In this document: positions 1-8,737 of the stretch, piece by piece
Layout: every line of letters starts with the position of its first letter
Position numbering within the stretch: the stretch's first letter is position 1
NCBI GenBank assembly: GCA_965225625.1
Contig: CBDDBH010000031.1
Coordinates: 62,001 to 126,000 of the forward strand
Direction: 5' to 3'
DNA: 64,000 nucleotides
Source of the DNA: CBDDBH01 sp965225625
GTDB taxonomy: Bacteria > Pseudomonadota > Gammaproteobacteria > JADZEE01
Program-made: the position numbers and the translations under genes
Notes under the pieces: model-generated
Seen by the model: only the letters and a program-made list of their open reading frames with translations
Told to the model about the DNA's origin: nothing
Database searches by the model: none

Positions 1-543
1 ACAGCCGACGCGGTCGTGGACCGACTCCACAGCACGCTGCTTGATGTAATGCGCACAGGCGAGAAGCTTGGGTATGACGGCCGGCTCGATCATCTGGCGC
101 CCGTGATCCATTCCAGCTTCGATTTCCAGACTATCGCACGCATCGTCATCGGCAGGCATTGGAAGCAGTTAAGCGAGCAGCAAAAAGCCAACTTTCTTGA
201 TGTATTCTCACAACTTAGCACAGCCACCTACGCGGCGCGTTTCGACACATTCAACGGCGAGTCGTTCCGACTTGTTGGCACCGAACCGCAAAAGCGTGAC
301 CATGTGCTGGTAAAGACGGAACTACTGAAGAATGACGGCAAGACAATTGCTCTGTCTTATCGGGTTCGGCCCACCGACGACGGGCACTGGCTAATTATCA
401 ATGTCATCGCTGAAGGGGTGAGCGATCTATCGCTAAAGCGCTCCGATTATTCGGCCGTTATACGGGATCGGGGATTTGATGAATTGCTAACGCGGCTGAA
501 AAACAAGATTTCTGATTACCAATCGGGCGGGGCCGCCGACTGA
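1..543 (+). CDS. mlaC: MlaC, periplasmic phospholipid shuttle (5' partial)
   Basis: This is the C-terminal part of an MlaC/Ttg2D family protein, the soluble periplasmic carrier that moves phospholipid between the outer-membrane MlaA complex and the inner-membrane MlaFEDB transporter. The reading frame is open from base 1 and gives 180 residues before TGA. The GTG at 16 is internal, because the family normally has a signal peptide and about 200 residues, so the true start lies upstream of the window. Family features are the stretch FDFQTIARIVIGRHWK and the following YAARF region. mlaA follows on the same strand 81 bases later, which suggests that the rest of an mla operon lies just outside the left edge. 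Family assignment is firm; the missing N-terminus is only inferred. Confidence 0.88.
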   Translation, partial: TADAVVDRLHSTLLDVMRTGEKLGYDGRLDHLAPVIHSSFDFQTIARIVIGRHWKQLSEQQKANFLDVFSQLSTATYAARFDTFNGESFRLVGTEPQKRDHVLVKTELLKNDGKTIALSYRVRPTDDGHWLIINVIAEGVSDLSLKRSDYSAVIRDRGFDELLTRLKNKISDYQSGGAAD

Positions 544-554
544 CACAAAGAATT

Positions 555-583
555 TAGCTTTTGAAGTGGCGCACTTTAAGCTA
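555..583 (+). other. stem-loop between mlaC and mlaA
   Basis: TAGCTT (555-560) pairs with AAGCTA (578-583), and AAGTG (564-568) pairs with CACTT (572-576) around a GCG loop. This makes an 11-bp stem with a small asymmetric bulge just after the mlaC stop. No clean T-run follows, so it could be a weak terminator, an mRNA processing or stabilising element, or neutral. Confidence 0.45.
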
Positions 584-624
584 GAATTTGCTATGCTTTG
601 TTGAGCTGGGACAGAGGTAGAAGG

Positions 625-1392
625 ATGATAACAAAGAACTTTTCACGGCTGGCGATTCTGCTTGCCGTCCTGGGGTTGCTCGGCACCTTGAGTGGTTGCG
701 CGACTAACAAAAATACAGATCCATCGGATCCCCTGGAACCGAGCAACCGTACGTTCTATAAAATCAACGACGGTATCGATGTTAACTTTTTTCAACCTGT
801 CGCGCGTGGTTACGTCAAGGTCGCGCCGCCTGCAATGCGCAATGGCGTCACCAATTTCTTTGATAATCTCACCTACCTGAACGTTATCCTGAACGATCTA
901 CTGCAAGGTAAGTTAAAGCAGGGATTCGCTGATTCGGGCCGATTCTTGTTGAACAGTACCTTGGGTTTCGGTGGGATCTTCGACCCGGCTACGCAATGGG
1001 GTCTGGAAACGCACGACGAGGATCTGGGCCAGACTTTTGGCGTTTGGGGCGCCGGCGAAGGCGCTTATCTGGTGCTGCCGTTCTTCGGGCCGGACACGGT
1101 ACGCGATGCGCCCGATCGGGTGACCAGCATGCTGCTTAATCCGCTTTACTATTTCACCAGTACTATCAGTATTCCTCTAACCGTGGTTAATGCGATTAAT
1201 TCGCGCGCCAATCTGTTGGAAGCAACACGCGTACGTGACGAGGCAGCGCTCGATCCCTATACCTTCACGCGCGAAGCATTCCGTCAACGCCGCGTGTTTC
1301 TTATCCACGACGGAAATCCGCCGTCTGAGGGCTTCGAGGAATTCATCGAAGAGGCGGACAGCCTCGATAGTGGCGTTCTGAAAGTATTCTGA
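625..1392 (+). CDS. mlaA: MlaA (VacJ) outer-membrane lipoprotein
   Basis: MlaA is the outer-membrane component of the Mla pathway that removes misplaced phospholipids from the outer leaflet and hands them to MlaC. The frame could open at a TTG at 598, but the ATG at 625 is preferred. It has a GAGG/AAGG ribosome-binding region just upstream and gives a textbook lipoprotein signal: a hydrophobic run at residues 9-22, then LSGC with the lipidated Cys at 25. The mature protein begins with the family motif DPLEPSNRTFYKIND, and the total of 255 residues is normal for the family. It lies 81 bases after mlaC, with a stem-loop in between. It is convergent with glcF, with only three bases between the two stop codons. 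Confidence 0.93.
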   Translation: MITKNFSRLAILLAVLGLLGTLSGCATNKNTDPSDPLEPSNRTFYKINDGIDVNFFQPVARGYVKVAPPAMRNGVTNFFDNLTYLNVILNDLLQGKLKQGFADSGRFLLNSTLGFGGIFDPATQWGLETHDEDLGQTFGVWGAGEGAYLVLPFFGPDTVRDAPDRVTSMLLNPLYYFTSTISIPLTVVNAINSRANLLEATRVRDEAALDPYTFTREAFRQRRVFLIHDGNPPSEGFEEFIEEADSLDSGVLKVF

Positions 1393-1395
1393 TCC

Positions 1396-2622
1396 TCAGG
1401 CGTCGCCGCCGATTCGCTCGGCGAGCAGTTCTATCCAGTGCACGACAGGTACCGGAGCCAGTTGCTGTAGGTAGCTAAGGCAGCCTATGTTGGCGGTCGC
1501 AATTACGCTCGGCTGATCACCGCATAGTGCCGCAATCTTGTGTTGTAGGAGTTGTCGGGCTATAGCTGGCTGCAACAATGAATAGCTCCCGGCAGAACCA
1601 CAGCATAGCTCGGAGTCTGTCACTCGGGTTAGTTGAAAACCACAACGGCTTAGCAGCGATTCCACAGTTCCGGAAAGCCCGAGCGCGTGCTGCAGACTGC
1701 ACGGTGCATGGAATGCGATACGCTCAGTGTCATCGGCAAGGTGGAACGCGCCCAATTCAACATCCGCCAAAGCCTCTACCAGATCCCGGCTACGCGACGC
1801 GACTACGGCAGCCTTCTCCGCATAGTCGACGTCATCTTTTAACAAATAGCCATAGTCTTTTATAACTGGCCCGCAACCGCTCGCGCTCACCACGATCGCC
1901 TCCACGCCGTCTTGCAGGTATGGCCACCAGGCATCGATATTGCGGCGCATCTGGCCACGTGCTTCATCGGCTGCAGCCAGATGATGGCTGACAGCGCCAC
2001 AACATCCGGCAGCCGACGCGGTAATCAACGAAATCCCGACTCGATCGAGCACTTGCGCCGCAGCCTGATTGATATTGGGAGCAAGCACGTGCTGGGCACA
2101 CCCTGACAGCACGAGCATCCGCCGTGCGTGCCGATTAGCCGGCCACACGCGCTCGGTGACGGGTTGCGGGATCTGTCGTTGCAGTGCCTTGGGAAGGACG
2201 CCACGCAAGGTGCGCCCAACTTTCAACAACTTTGCGAAGCGGCGGGGATACGGAACGATTTTGCGCAGCAACCAGCGGTACAAACGTTGGATAGGGGGGC
2301 GGACAACTTCTCGTTCCAACAACGAACGTCCAATGTCAGCCAGGCGACCGTATTGCACCCCAGATGGACACGCAGTTTCGCAGGCGCGGCAAGTCAGGCA
2401 TCGATCCAAATGCAGTTGCGTTCGTCGAGTGGCCCCCTCTCCCTCCAAAAACGCCTTAAGCAGATATATCCTGCCGCGCGGCCCATCCAATTCATTGCCC
2501 AGCAGCCGATAGGTCGGGCAGGTGGCAGTGCAAAAACCGCAATGCACGCAACTGCGCAAAATGCGTTCCGCCTCCTCACCCTCGGCGCTATTCTTTACAA
2601 ACTCGGCCAGGTTAACCTGCAT
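1396..2622 (-). CDS. glcF: Glycolate oxidase iron-sulfur subunit GlcF
   Basis: GlcF is the iron-sulfur subunit of glycolate oxidase (GlcDEF), which oxidises glycolate to glyoxylate and passes the electrons to the respiratory chain. The 408-residue protein has two ferredoxin-type clusters near the N-terminus: C25, C28, C31, C35 and C75, C78, C81, C85, each in a CxxCxxCxxxC(P) pattern. Two CCG-type domains follow, marked by AGCCGA and ELCCGSAG, which usually hold further redox or structural sites. The gene starts five bases after glcE ends, so the two are co-transcribed. The flavin subunit gene glcD, normally first in this operon, is not present; aroC sits in its place. Confidence 0.9.
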   Translation of the reverse strand: MQVNLAEFVKNSAEGEEAERILRSCVHCGFCTATCPTYRLLGNELDGPRGRIYLLKAFLEGEGATRRTQLHLDRCLTCRACETACPSGVQYGRLADIGRSLLEREVVRPPIQRLYRWLLRKIVPYPRRFAKLLKVGRTLRGVLPKALQRQIPQPVTERVWPANRHARRMLVLSGCAQHVLAPNINQAAAQVLDRVGISLITASAAGCCGAVSHHLAAADEARGQMRRNIDAWWPYLQDGVEAIVVSASGCGPVIKDYGYLLKDDVDYAEKAAVVASRSRDLVEALADVELGAFHLADDTERIAFHAPCSLQHALGLSGTVESLLSRCGFQLTRVTDSELCCGSAGSYSLLQPAIARQLLQHKIAALCGDQPSVIATANIGCLSYLQQLAPVPVVHWIELLAERIGGDA

Positions 2623-2627
2623 ATGCT

Positions 2628-3686
2628 CTATAAAGCCTGGTACAGCCGGCCCGGATTAAAGATACCGTGTGGGTCGAACACAGATTTGACGCGGCGCTGA
2701 AGCGCTAGCATTGACGGTGTTAATGGCGAAAACACCTCCGCTTTGCGATCACCGCGGTTAAATGCCGTCGTATGTCCACCGCTTTGTTGGACCTCGGCCC
2801 GTAACGCGGATTCATCATCGACTCCAACGACCCAGCGTTGCGCGCCACCCCAATCAACGACGGTATCAGTACCGTGATTGAATGGCCGAGTGGCTGGCGG
2901 AACCGAAATCCGCCAAAGCGTCTGCGATGTATTAAAAATCGGCCAGCGCAATTCGCGCAAGCCGTCCCAATCCTGGTCTGCATCGTCACAGCGCTCGCCA
3001 CCGAGCTTTGTTTGCGCTGCGGTCAATGCCGCCGATGCTCCGGACAAGCGCACACGCAAACAGCCTTTGCTGTAGGCTCCGGCCGAAAGCGGCAACGGTT
3101 GCCCTGCCCAGTCGTTCATGCGCCGGATTGCTTCCTCCGCGCTCATGTCCCATTTCAACGTAGTTTCCAGCGGTGGCACCGGCAACACCTTCACAGAAAC
3201 CTCGAGGATGACGCCGAGCGTACCCAGCGCGCCAGCCATCAATCGCGACACGTCGAATCCAGCGACATTTTTCATCACCTGCCCCCCGAAACGGACTACC
3301 TCCCCGGAAGAATTTAGACAGGTAACCCCCAGCAGAAAATCCCTGAGCGAACCGGCGTACGGGCGACGCGGTCCAGACAGGCCGCTCGCCACCATCCCAC
3401 CTACCGTCGCGCCTGGACCAAAACGCGGTGGTTCGAATGCGAGCATCTGGCCGCATTCCGCGAGTGCCAGATCGACTTCCTTTATTGGCGTTCCGGCTTT
3501 CGCCGTTATCACCAATTCAGTTGGTTCGTAGGAAACTATGCCGGTGTATTCAAGCGTCGACAGCGGCTTGCCGACCGGCTCGCGGCCGTAGAAGTTCTTG
3601 GTATTTGCTCCCTGTATGTTCAGCGCGCTGCGTTTCGATGCTGCCTCGCGCACACTGTCGCGCAGTGTTTGTAAGGCCGGATCCAC
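2628..3686 (-). CDS. glcE: Glycolate oxidase FAD-binding subunit GlcE
   Basis: GlcE is the second FAD-binding (PCMH/BBE-like) subunit of glycolate oxidase. The 352-residue length matches the family. The N-terminal half carries the FAD-binding features GREPVGKPLSTLEYTGIVSY and GPGATVGGMVASGLSGPRR, and the C-terminus ends with a typical FNPGRLY motif. The start is a GTG at 3686-3684 that overlaps the aroC stop codon by one base (TAGTG). This implies translational coupling to aroC, and the same coupling carries through to glcF. The neighbouring glcF supports the assignment. No glcD is visible in the window, so the complex would need a catalytic subunit encoded elsewhere. Confidence 0.88.
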   Translation of the reverse strand: MDPALQTLRDSVREAASKRSALNIQGANTKNFYGREPVGKPLSTLEYTGIVSYEPTELVITAKAGTPIKEVDLALAECGQMLAFEPPRFGPGATVGGMVASGLSGPRRPYAGSLRDFLLGVTCLNSSGEVVRFGGQVMKNVAGFDVSRLMAGALGTLGVILEVSVKVLPVPPLETTLKWDMSAEEAIRRMNDWAGQPLPLSAGAYSKGCLRVRLSGASAALTAAQTKLGGERCDDADQDWDGLRELRWPIFNTSQTLWRISVPPATRPFNHGTDTVVDWGGAQRWVVGVDDESALRAEVQQSGGHTTAFNRGDRKAEVFSPLTPSMLALQRRVKSVFDPHGIFNPGRLYQAL

Positions 3687-4798
3687 TAGCCCAGCTCGGT
3701 TTTTGGTCGGGCGGGTAACACTGGCGTCTCGGATTGCACGCCCAGATTTTGTGCGCGGTGGCGTAACAAATGATCCATTAATACCAGCGCAAGCATGGCT
3801 TCGGCTATCGGTGTTGCGCGCAATCCTACGCAGGGATCATGACGTCCGTGGGTGACCACTTCAACGGCGGCACCTTGAAGGTTTACCGTTTGTGCGGGAA
3901 TGCGAATGCTGGAAGTCGGTTTTAACGCCAAGCTCACCAGCACATCCTGGCCGGTCGAAATACCGCCGAGGACGCCGCCGGCGTTATTAGTTAAAAACCC
4001 ATCCGGCGTCATTTCATCGCGATGTTCCGTTCCTTTTTGTGCGATGCAGGCCAGCCCCGCACCGATCTCGACCGCTTTCACCGCGTTAATGCTCATCATC
4101 GCTTTTGCGATATCCGCGTCCAAACGGTCAAACACCGGTTCGCCCCAGCCTGGCGGGACATTGCGTGCTTCCACATTTACTCGCGCGCCAACCGAGTTGC
4201 CTTGCTTGCGCAAGGCGTCCATATATTCTTCCAACTCAGCGACCTTGTCTGGATCAGGGCAAAAAAACGGGTTTTGCTCGACCACTTCCCAACTACGATG
4301 CTCGATAACAATAGGGCCAAGCTGCGCCAGATAGCCGCCGACTACTGTCCCACCATTTTCCCGCAAATATTTTTTTGCGATGCCCGCTGCAGCGACTCGC
4401 ATAGACGTTTCCCGCGCAGAGGCCCGTCCACCGCCACGGTAATCGCGCCGACCATACTTTTGTTGGTAGGTGTAATCCGCGTGCCCAGGGCGAAAGCGAT
4501 CCATGATCTCGGAATAGTCCTTGGAACGCTGATCGGTATTCTCAATAAGCAAGCCGATAGGCGTGCCCAGCGTTCGCCCTTCAAATACGCCGGACAATAT
4601 CTGTACTCGGTCGTCCTCGCGCCGCTGCGTCGTGTGACGCGAACTCGCGGGCTTACGCCGATCTAAATCACGTTGTAAGTCAGATTCGTCGAGTTCCAGA
4701 CCGGGCGGACAGCCATCCACCACACAGCCATACACCGGCCCGTGGCTCTCGCCGAAGGTGGTGATCCGAAACAACTCGCCAAAGGAATTGCCAGCCAT
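3686..4798 (-). CDS. aroC: Chorismate synthase
   Basis: AroC converts 5-enolpyruvylshikimate-3-phosphate to chorismate, the last step of the shikimate pathway, using reduced FMN. The 370-residue protein has the classic N-terminal signature GESHGPVYGCVVDGCPPG, the basic cluster RRKPASSRHTTQRREDDRV, and the GGGRASARET segment that contacts substrate and FMN. Full length and an ATG start at 4798 fit the family. It is the first gene of an apparent three-gene unit aroC-glcE-glcF, and its TAG stop shares one base with the glcE GTG start. The pairing of aroC with glycolate oxidase has no obvious metabolic logic and probably reflects a deletion or rearrangement. Confidence 0.96.
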   Translation of the reverse strand: MAGNSFGELFRITTFGESHGPVYGCVVDGCPPGLELDESDLQRDLDRRKPASSRHTTQRREDDRVQILSGVFEGRTLGTPIGLLIENTDQRSKDYSEIMDRFRPGHADYTYQQKYGRRDYRGGGRASARETSMRVAAAGIAKKYLRENGGTVVGGYLAQLGPIVIEHRSWEVVEQNPFFCPDPDKVAELEEYMDALRKQGNSVGARVNVEARNVPPGWGEPVFDRLDADIAKAMMSINAVKAVEIGAGLACIAQKGTEHRDEMTPDGFLTNNAGGVLGGISTGQDVLVSLALKPTSSIRIPAQTVNLQGAAVEVVTHGRHDPCVGLRATPIAEAMLALVLMDHLLRHRAQNLGVQSETPVLPARPKTELG

Positions 4799-4927
4799 AG
4801 TACCGGCTATTCTAACGGATGATCCTCGATCCGTGGGCAGCGCCTTGCGACGCCAGTGCTTCCATCGTGCTGCTCCGTTCGGGCGAGGTAGCCACTGCCG
4901 CTCAGCGGGCAGGGCGATGTTGCTGTT

Positions 4928-6547
4928 TTATACGGCGTAGCCTGGGATCGACTCGACATCGACGCGGTCGATTTGCTCGGGATCGAGAAACTGGTCGGCG
5001 TAACGTTGGTAGACCTTTTCGCGGATGAATACGTCGAACAGATCCGGATCGACATGGTTATCCAATTTCATCCGGCCGAGGATAGTGAGCGCCTGTGCCA
5101 GCGGCATGGGCTTCTTGTAGGGCCGATCGCGGGCGGTTAAAGCTTCGAAAATATCAGCGATAGCGACCATGCGGGCGGGAATCGACATTTTGTCGCGGGT
5201 AAGCTTGTTGGGATAACCGCTGCCGTCCATGCGTTCATGATGACCACCGGCAAACTCAGGAACGCGGCGCAAGTGCTTCGGATAGGGCAACGATTCCAGC
5301 ATCTTAATCGTGACCACCACATGGTTGTTGATGACTTCACGTTCCTGATCGGTCAGTGTGCCGCGGCTGATATTCAGATTACGGACTTCATCTTCCGACA
5401 GAAATGGCTGCATCTGCCCGTCAGGGCCTTGCCATTGATACTCGCTGATGCGCCCGACCTGCTCTTTATCGTCCTCGGAGAGAAATTCTCCGCCGGTATT
5501 ACACTTGCGAATGAACTCTCGATCCTCATCCAACGTTTGCAGCGCGGTCCGCATGGCTTCGTCGTTCGCCAGATCCACGGACTCGTTCAATGATTGCAGG
5601 CGTGCTTGCAAAACGCGCACCTGGGCGTCGCGCTTAAGCACCTCAAAACGAGTATCGACGAGAACGACGCGATCGAAAATGGTTTCCAATTTGGTCGATT
5701 TATCGACTACGAATTCGGGCGTCGTTATCTTTCCGCAATCATGCAGCCATGCCGCCACGCTCAGCTCGTAACGCTCCTCCTCCGACATAACAACCTCTTT
5801 CAATGGGCCCACGTCAGTACTACTCGCGGCTGCGGCCAGCATATCCGTGAGTACTGGCACCCGGCGGCAGTGTCCTGCCGTGTATGGAGATTTTTCGTCA
5901 ATCGCGTCTGCTATCAACTGGATCAGAGCATCAAATAATTGCCGTTGCGCATCGATCAAAGATTTGTTGGTAACCGCCACCGCTGCCTGCGACGCGAGCG
6001 ATTCCACCAGTTGCTGGTGTAGCGGATTGAACGACGTTACCTCGCCCGACTCGGGATCGCGAGCATTCAGGAGTTGCAAAACCCCGATCAGCTCGTTTTC
6101 ATGATTCATCATCGGCACAGTGAGAAAAGACTTGGAGCGATAGCCGGTCTTTTTGTCGAAATTACGCGTACCTGAAAAATCGAAATCCTCGCTGGCGTAG
6201 GCGTCCTCGATATTAACCGTGGTCCGAGTAATGGCCGCATGCGCCGCTACCATTTTCTCGTTTGCCGCACCGTGCGCATCGTACAACTCCAGGGGCGCAT
6301 AAGGGATCGGTACCCCGCTTGTTCCGCCCATGCGGATATCCAACGACTGGGTGTGCATTATTTCGAATTTCAGCCGCAGGTCTTCTTCGGCCGAATACAG
6401 CGTGCCGCCGTCTGCGTTAGTCATTCGTTCTGCTTGTTGGAGGATCATCTCCAGCAGGCGATCATGATCTCGTTCCGCGGACAGTGCTATGCCGATGTTA
6501 GTGAGCTCTCGAACGAGCTCATGAGTTTTTGTGTTGGTGGTACTCAT
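4928..6547 (-). CDS. GAF and HD-GYP domain cyclic-di-GMP phosphodiesterase
   Basis: This 539-residue protein is probably a sensor phosphodiesterase that degrades the second messenger cyclic di-GMP. A GAF domain spans roughly residues 10-195 and would bind a small ligand or chromophore. The HD-GYP domain follows: HDCGK with H269 and D270, and HHERMDGSGYP with H436, H437 and G444-Y445-P446. All metal-binding and signature residues seem present, so activity is expected. An extra charged stretch of about 120 residues (283-405) separates the HD motif from the rest of the domain. There is no transmembrane segment, so it should be cytoplasmic. Cyclic di-GMP signalling also appears in the PilZ gene next to motAB in this window. 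Confidence 0.88.
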   Translation of the reverse strand: MSTTNTKTHELVRELTNIGIALSAERDHDRLLEMILQQAERMTNADGGTLYSAEEDLRLKFEIMHTQSLDIRMGGTSGVPIPYAPLELYDAHGAANEKMVAAHAAITRTTVNIEDAYASEDFDFSGTRNFDKKTGYRSKSFLTVPMMNHENELIGVLQLLNARDPESGEVTSFNPLHQQLVESLASQAAVAVTNKSLIDAQRQLFDALIQLIADAIDEKSPYTAGHCRRVPVLTDMLAAAASSTDVGPLKEVVMSEEERYELSVAAWLHDCGKITTPEFVVDKSTKLETIFDRVVLVDTRFEVLKRDAQVRVLQARLQSLNESVDLANDEAMRTALQTLDEDREFIRKCNTGGEFLSEDDKEQVGRISEYQWQGPDGQMQPFLSEDEVRNLNISRGTLTDQEREVINNHVVVTIKMLESLPYPKHLRRVPEFAGGHHERMDGSGYPNKLTRDKMSIPARMVAIADIFEALTARDRPYKKPMPLAQALTILGRMKLDNHVDPDLFDVFIREKVYQRYADQFLDPEQIDRVDVESIPGYAV

Positions 6548-6714
6548 TGTGCGGGACCGCGCATCCGTGTCGGTTATGGTAATCGATTGCTCGACGGACG
6601 CATAGATCCCGATTTTACAAACGCGGGCGACCTTGTGTTGCTACTTGTCCCGGGCATGGACACAAAAGTCTTCGCCGAACGGGGCTTTTCGGTGATTTAC
6701 CAAGCAGGTGCAGG

Positions 6715-8589
6715 CTAACCGGCAAGTTCTAAGAACATCCGGTTGAGACGATGCACAAATGCAGCCGGATCTTCCAGGCGTCCGCCTTCACTCAAAAGGG
6801 CTTGATCGAACAGAATGTGCGCCCAGTCGGTAAAACGTGCGCCAGCGGCCTCTTGTTTGAGTTTAAGCACGATCGGGTGCTTGGGGTTTATTTCCATGAT
6901 TGGTTTTTCGCTCGGAACGTCCTGACCCGCTGCCTGCATAATCCGCTGCAGGTTCATGCCCATGTCGTTTTCATCGGCAACCAGGCAGGCCGGCGAATCG
7001 GTCAGGCGATTTGTAATTCGAATATCTTTAACGCAGTCTTCCAGTTCTTTCTTGACGCGCGCCAGCAACTCCTTCAGTTCATCACTGTCGACTGCAGGTT
7101 CAGCATCATCAGTCAGCGCGTCTAACTCAAGTTCACCTTTGCTGACGGACTTGAGTTTTTTCCCGTCAAACTCGGTAAGGTGACTCGCCAACCATTCATC
7201 CACCGGGTCGCACAATAACAAAACCTCGATCTGGTTAGCCCGAAACACTTCCAGATGGGGACTGTTTTTAGCCGCAGCGAAAGTGTCGGCGATGACATAG
7301 TAAATGCTGTCCTGTTTATCTTTCATTCGGCTAACGTAATCGCTCAGCGTAACGTGATTGTCAGCCTGATCATCGTGGGTACTGGAAAACCGTAACAGTT
7401 TGGCCAGCCGTTCATTATTCGCCTGGTCCTCTATGATTCCCTCTTTCAACACTCGCCCGAAATTGGTCCAAAATAACTGATAGTCCTCGGCACGCTGTTC
7501 GCTTAATTCTTCGAGCATGCTCAAGATCCGTTTTATCGACGCAGCGCGGATGGAGTCAACGGTCTTATTCTGTTGCAGGATTTCTCGCGAAACATTGAGT
7601 GGCAGATCGTCACTATCGACAATACCACGCACAAAGCGCAGGTATCTGGGCAGCAACTGCTCGGCATCATCCATGATAAACACCCGCCGCACATAGAGTT
7701 TCACACCGTGTTTACTATCGCGATCCCACATGTCGAAGGGCGCCCGCCTGGGCACAAAGAACACAGTGGTGTATTCCAGCGTCCCTTCGACTTTGTTGTG
7801 ACTCCAGGTAAGCGCTGCTTCGAAGTCGGGCGCTACGCTTTTATAGAATTCGTTATATTCGTCGTCCGTGATATCTTTTTTCGAGCGAGTCCAAAGCGCG
7901 GTTGCGCTGTTTACCGCCTCATAGCCTTTTTTGTCCTCTCCTTCCTCGGGCATCTCAACCGGTAATCCGATGTGGTCAGAATACTTGCGCACGATGCTGC
8001 GTAGCCGATAACCATCGAGAAGGTCCTGCTCGTCATCCTTGAGGTGCAACACAATGTCGGTGCCGCGCCGCTTTTTTGCCAGCGTTTGTATAGTGTATTC
8101 ACCCTGACCGTCTGACTCCCAGAGAACGCCTTCAGCACCGGTCAACCCTGCTTTGCGGGTGCGCACGGTAACCCGGTCGGCGACGATGAATGCCGAGTAA
8201 AATCCTACGCCGAATTGTCCGATGAGCTGGGTATCGTGCTGCTTGTCTCCGGTCAGTGCACTGAAGAACTCTCGCGTGCCCGATTTGGCGATGGTTCCGA
8301 GATTTTCGACGACCTCGTCGTAGGACATGCCTATGCCGTTATCCCGAATGGTAACCGTGCCCTGCTCCTTGCTGTATTCGAGTTGGATTTTGAGTTCGGG
8401 ATCATCCTCATAGAGTCCGTCGTCGCTTAGCGCTGAAAAGCGTAGTTTGTCTGCGGCATCTGATGCGTTAGAGATCAACTCCCGTAGAAAAATCTCCTTA
8501 TTGCTGTACAAAGAGCGTACGACTAGATCGAGTAGCTGTTTTACCTCAGACTGAAACCCGTGCTTTTGTTTTGTGACCTCTTCCGCCAT
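6715..8589 (-). CDS. htpG: Chaperone HtpG (bacterial Hsp90)
   Basis: HtpG is the bacterial Hsp90, an ATP-dependent dimeric chaperone that acts on partly folded client proteins in the cytoplasm. The 624-residue protein is full length. The N-terminal GHKL ATPase motifs are intact: RELISNASDAADKLRF, DNGIGM, and GQFGVGFYSAF. The middle domain includes LNVSREILQ with the catalytic arginine, and a C-terminal dimerisation region follows. The ATG at 8589 is the natural start. It is divergent from mutS, with about 150 bases between them. No sigma-32 promoter could be pinned down by eye. Confidence 0.97.
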   Translation of the reverse strand: MAEEVTKQKHGFQSEVKQLLDLVVRSLYSNKEIFLRELISNASDAADKLRFSALSDDGLYEDDPELKIQLEYSKEQGTVTIRDNGIGMSYDEVVENLGTIAKSGTREFFSALTGDKQHDTQLIGQFGVGFYSAFIVADRVTVRTRKAGLTGAEGVLWESDGQGEYTIQTLAKKRRGTDIVLHLKDDEQDLLDGYRLRSIVRKYSDHIGLPVEMPEEGEDKKGYEAVNSATALWTRSKKDITDDEYNEFYKSVAPDFEAALTWSHNKVEGTLEYTTVFFVPRRAPFDMWDRDSKHGVKLYVRRVFIMDDAEQLLPRYLRFVRGIVDSDDLPLNVSREILQQNKTVDSIRAASIKRILSMLEELSEQRAEDYQLFWTNFGRVLKEGIIEDQANNERLAKLLRFSSTHDDQADNHVTLSDYVSRMKDKQDSIYYVIADTFAAAKNSPHLEVFRANQIEVLLLCDPVDEWLASHLTEFDGKKLKSVSKGELELDALTDDAEPAVDSDELKELLARVKKELEDCVKDIRITNRLTDSPACLVADENDMGMNLQRIMQAAGQDVPSEKPIMEINPKHPIVLKLKQEAAGARFTDWAHILFDQALLSEGGRLEDPAAFVHRLNRMFLELAG

Positions 8590-8737
8590 CGCCGCTCTGC
8601 CCCCTAAAAATTATTTTCGCGCTGAATCTATCAAAGCATAGTTGGGTCATGCACCGCATTTTTCAAGCCCCCTCGCCATTTACTACTACCCCCGCCCCGG
8701 AATGGGGCACAATCGCCCTTTCCAGGCAGTAGTGACC

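Noticed and set aside
2128..2700. A 190-codon plus-strand open frame antisense to glcF
   Set aside because: It lies wholly over glcF and glcE coding sequence, has no recognisable motif and looks like a high-GC shadow frame.
6239..6718. A 159-codon plus-strand open frame over the HD-GYP gene start
   Set aside because: It is antisense to a clear GAF domain and shows no family motif.
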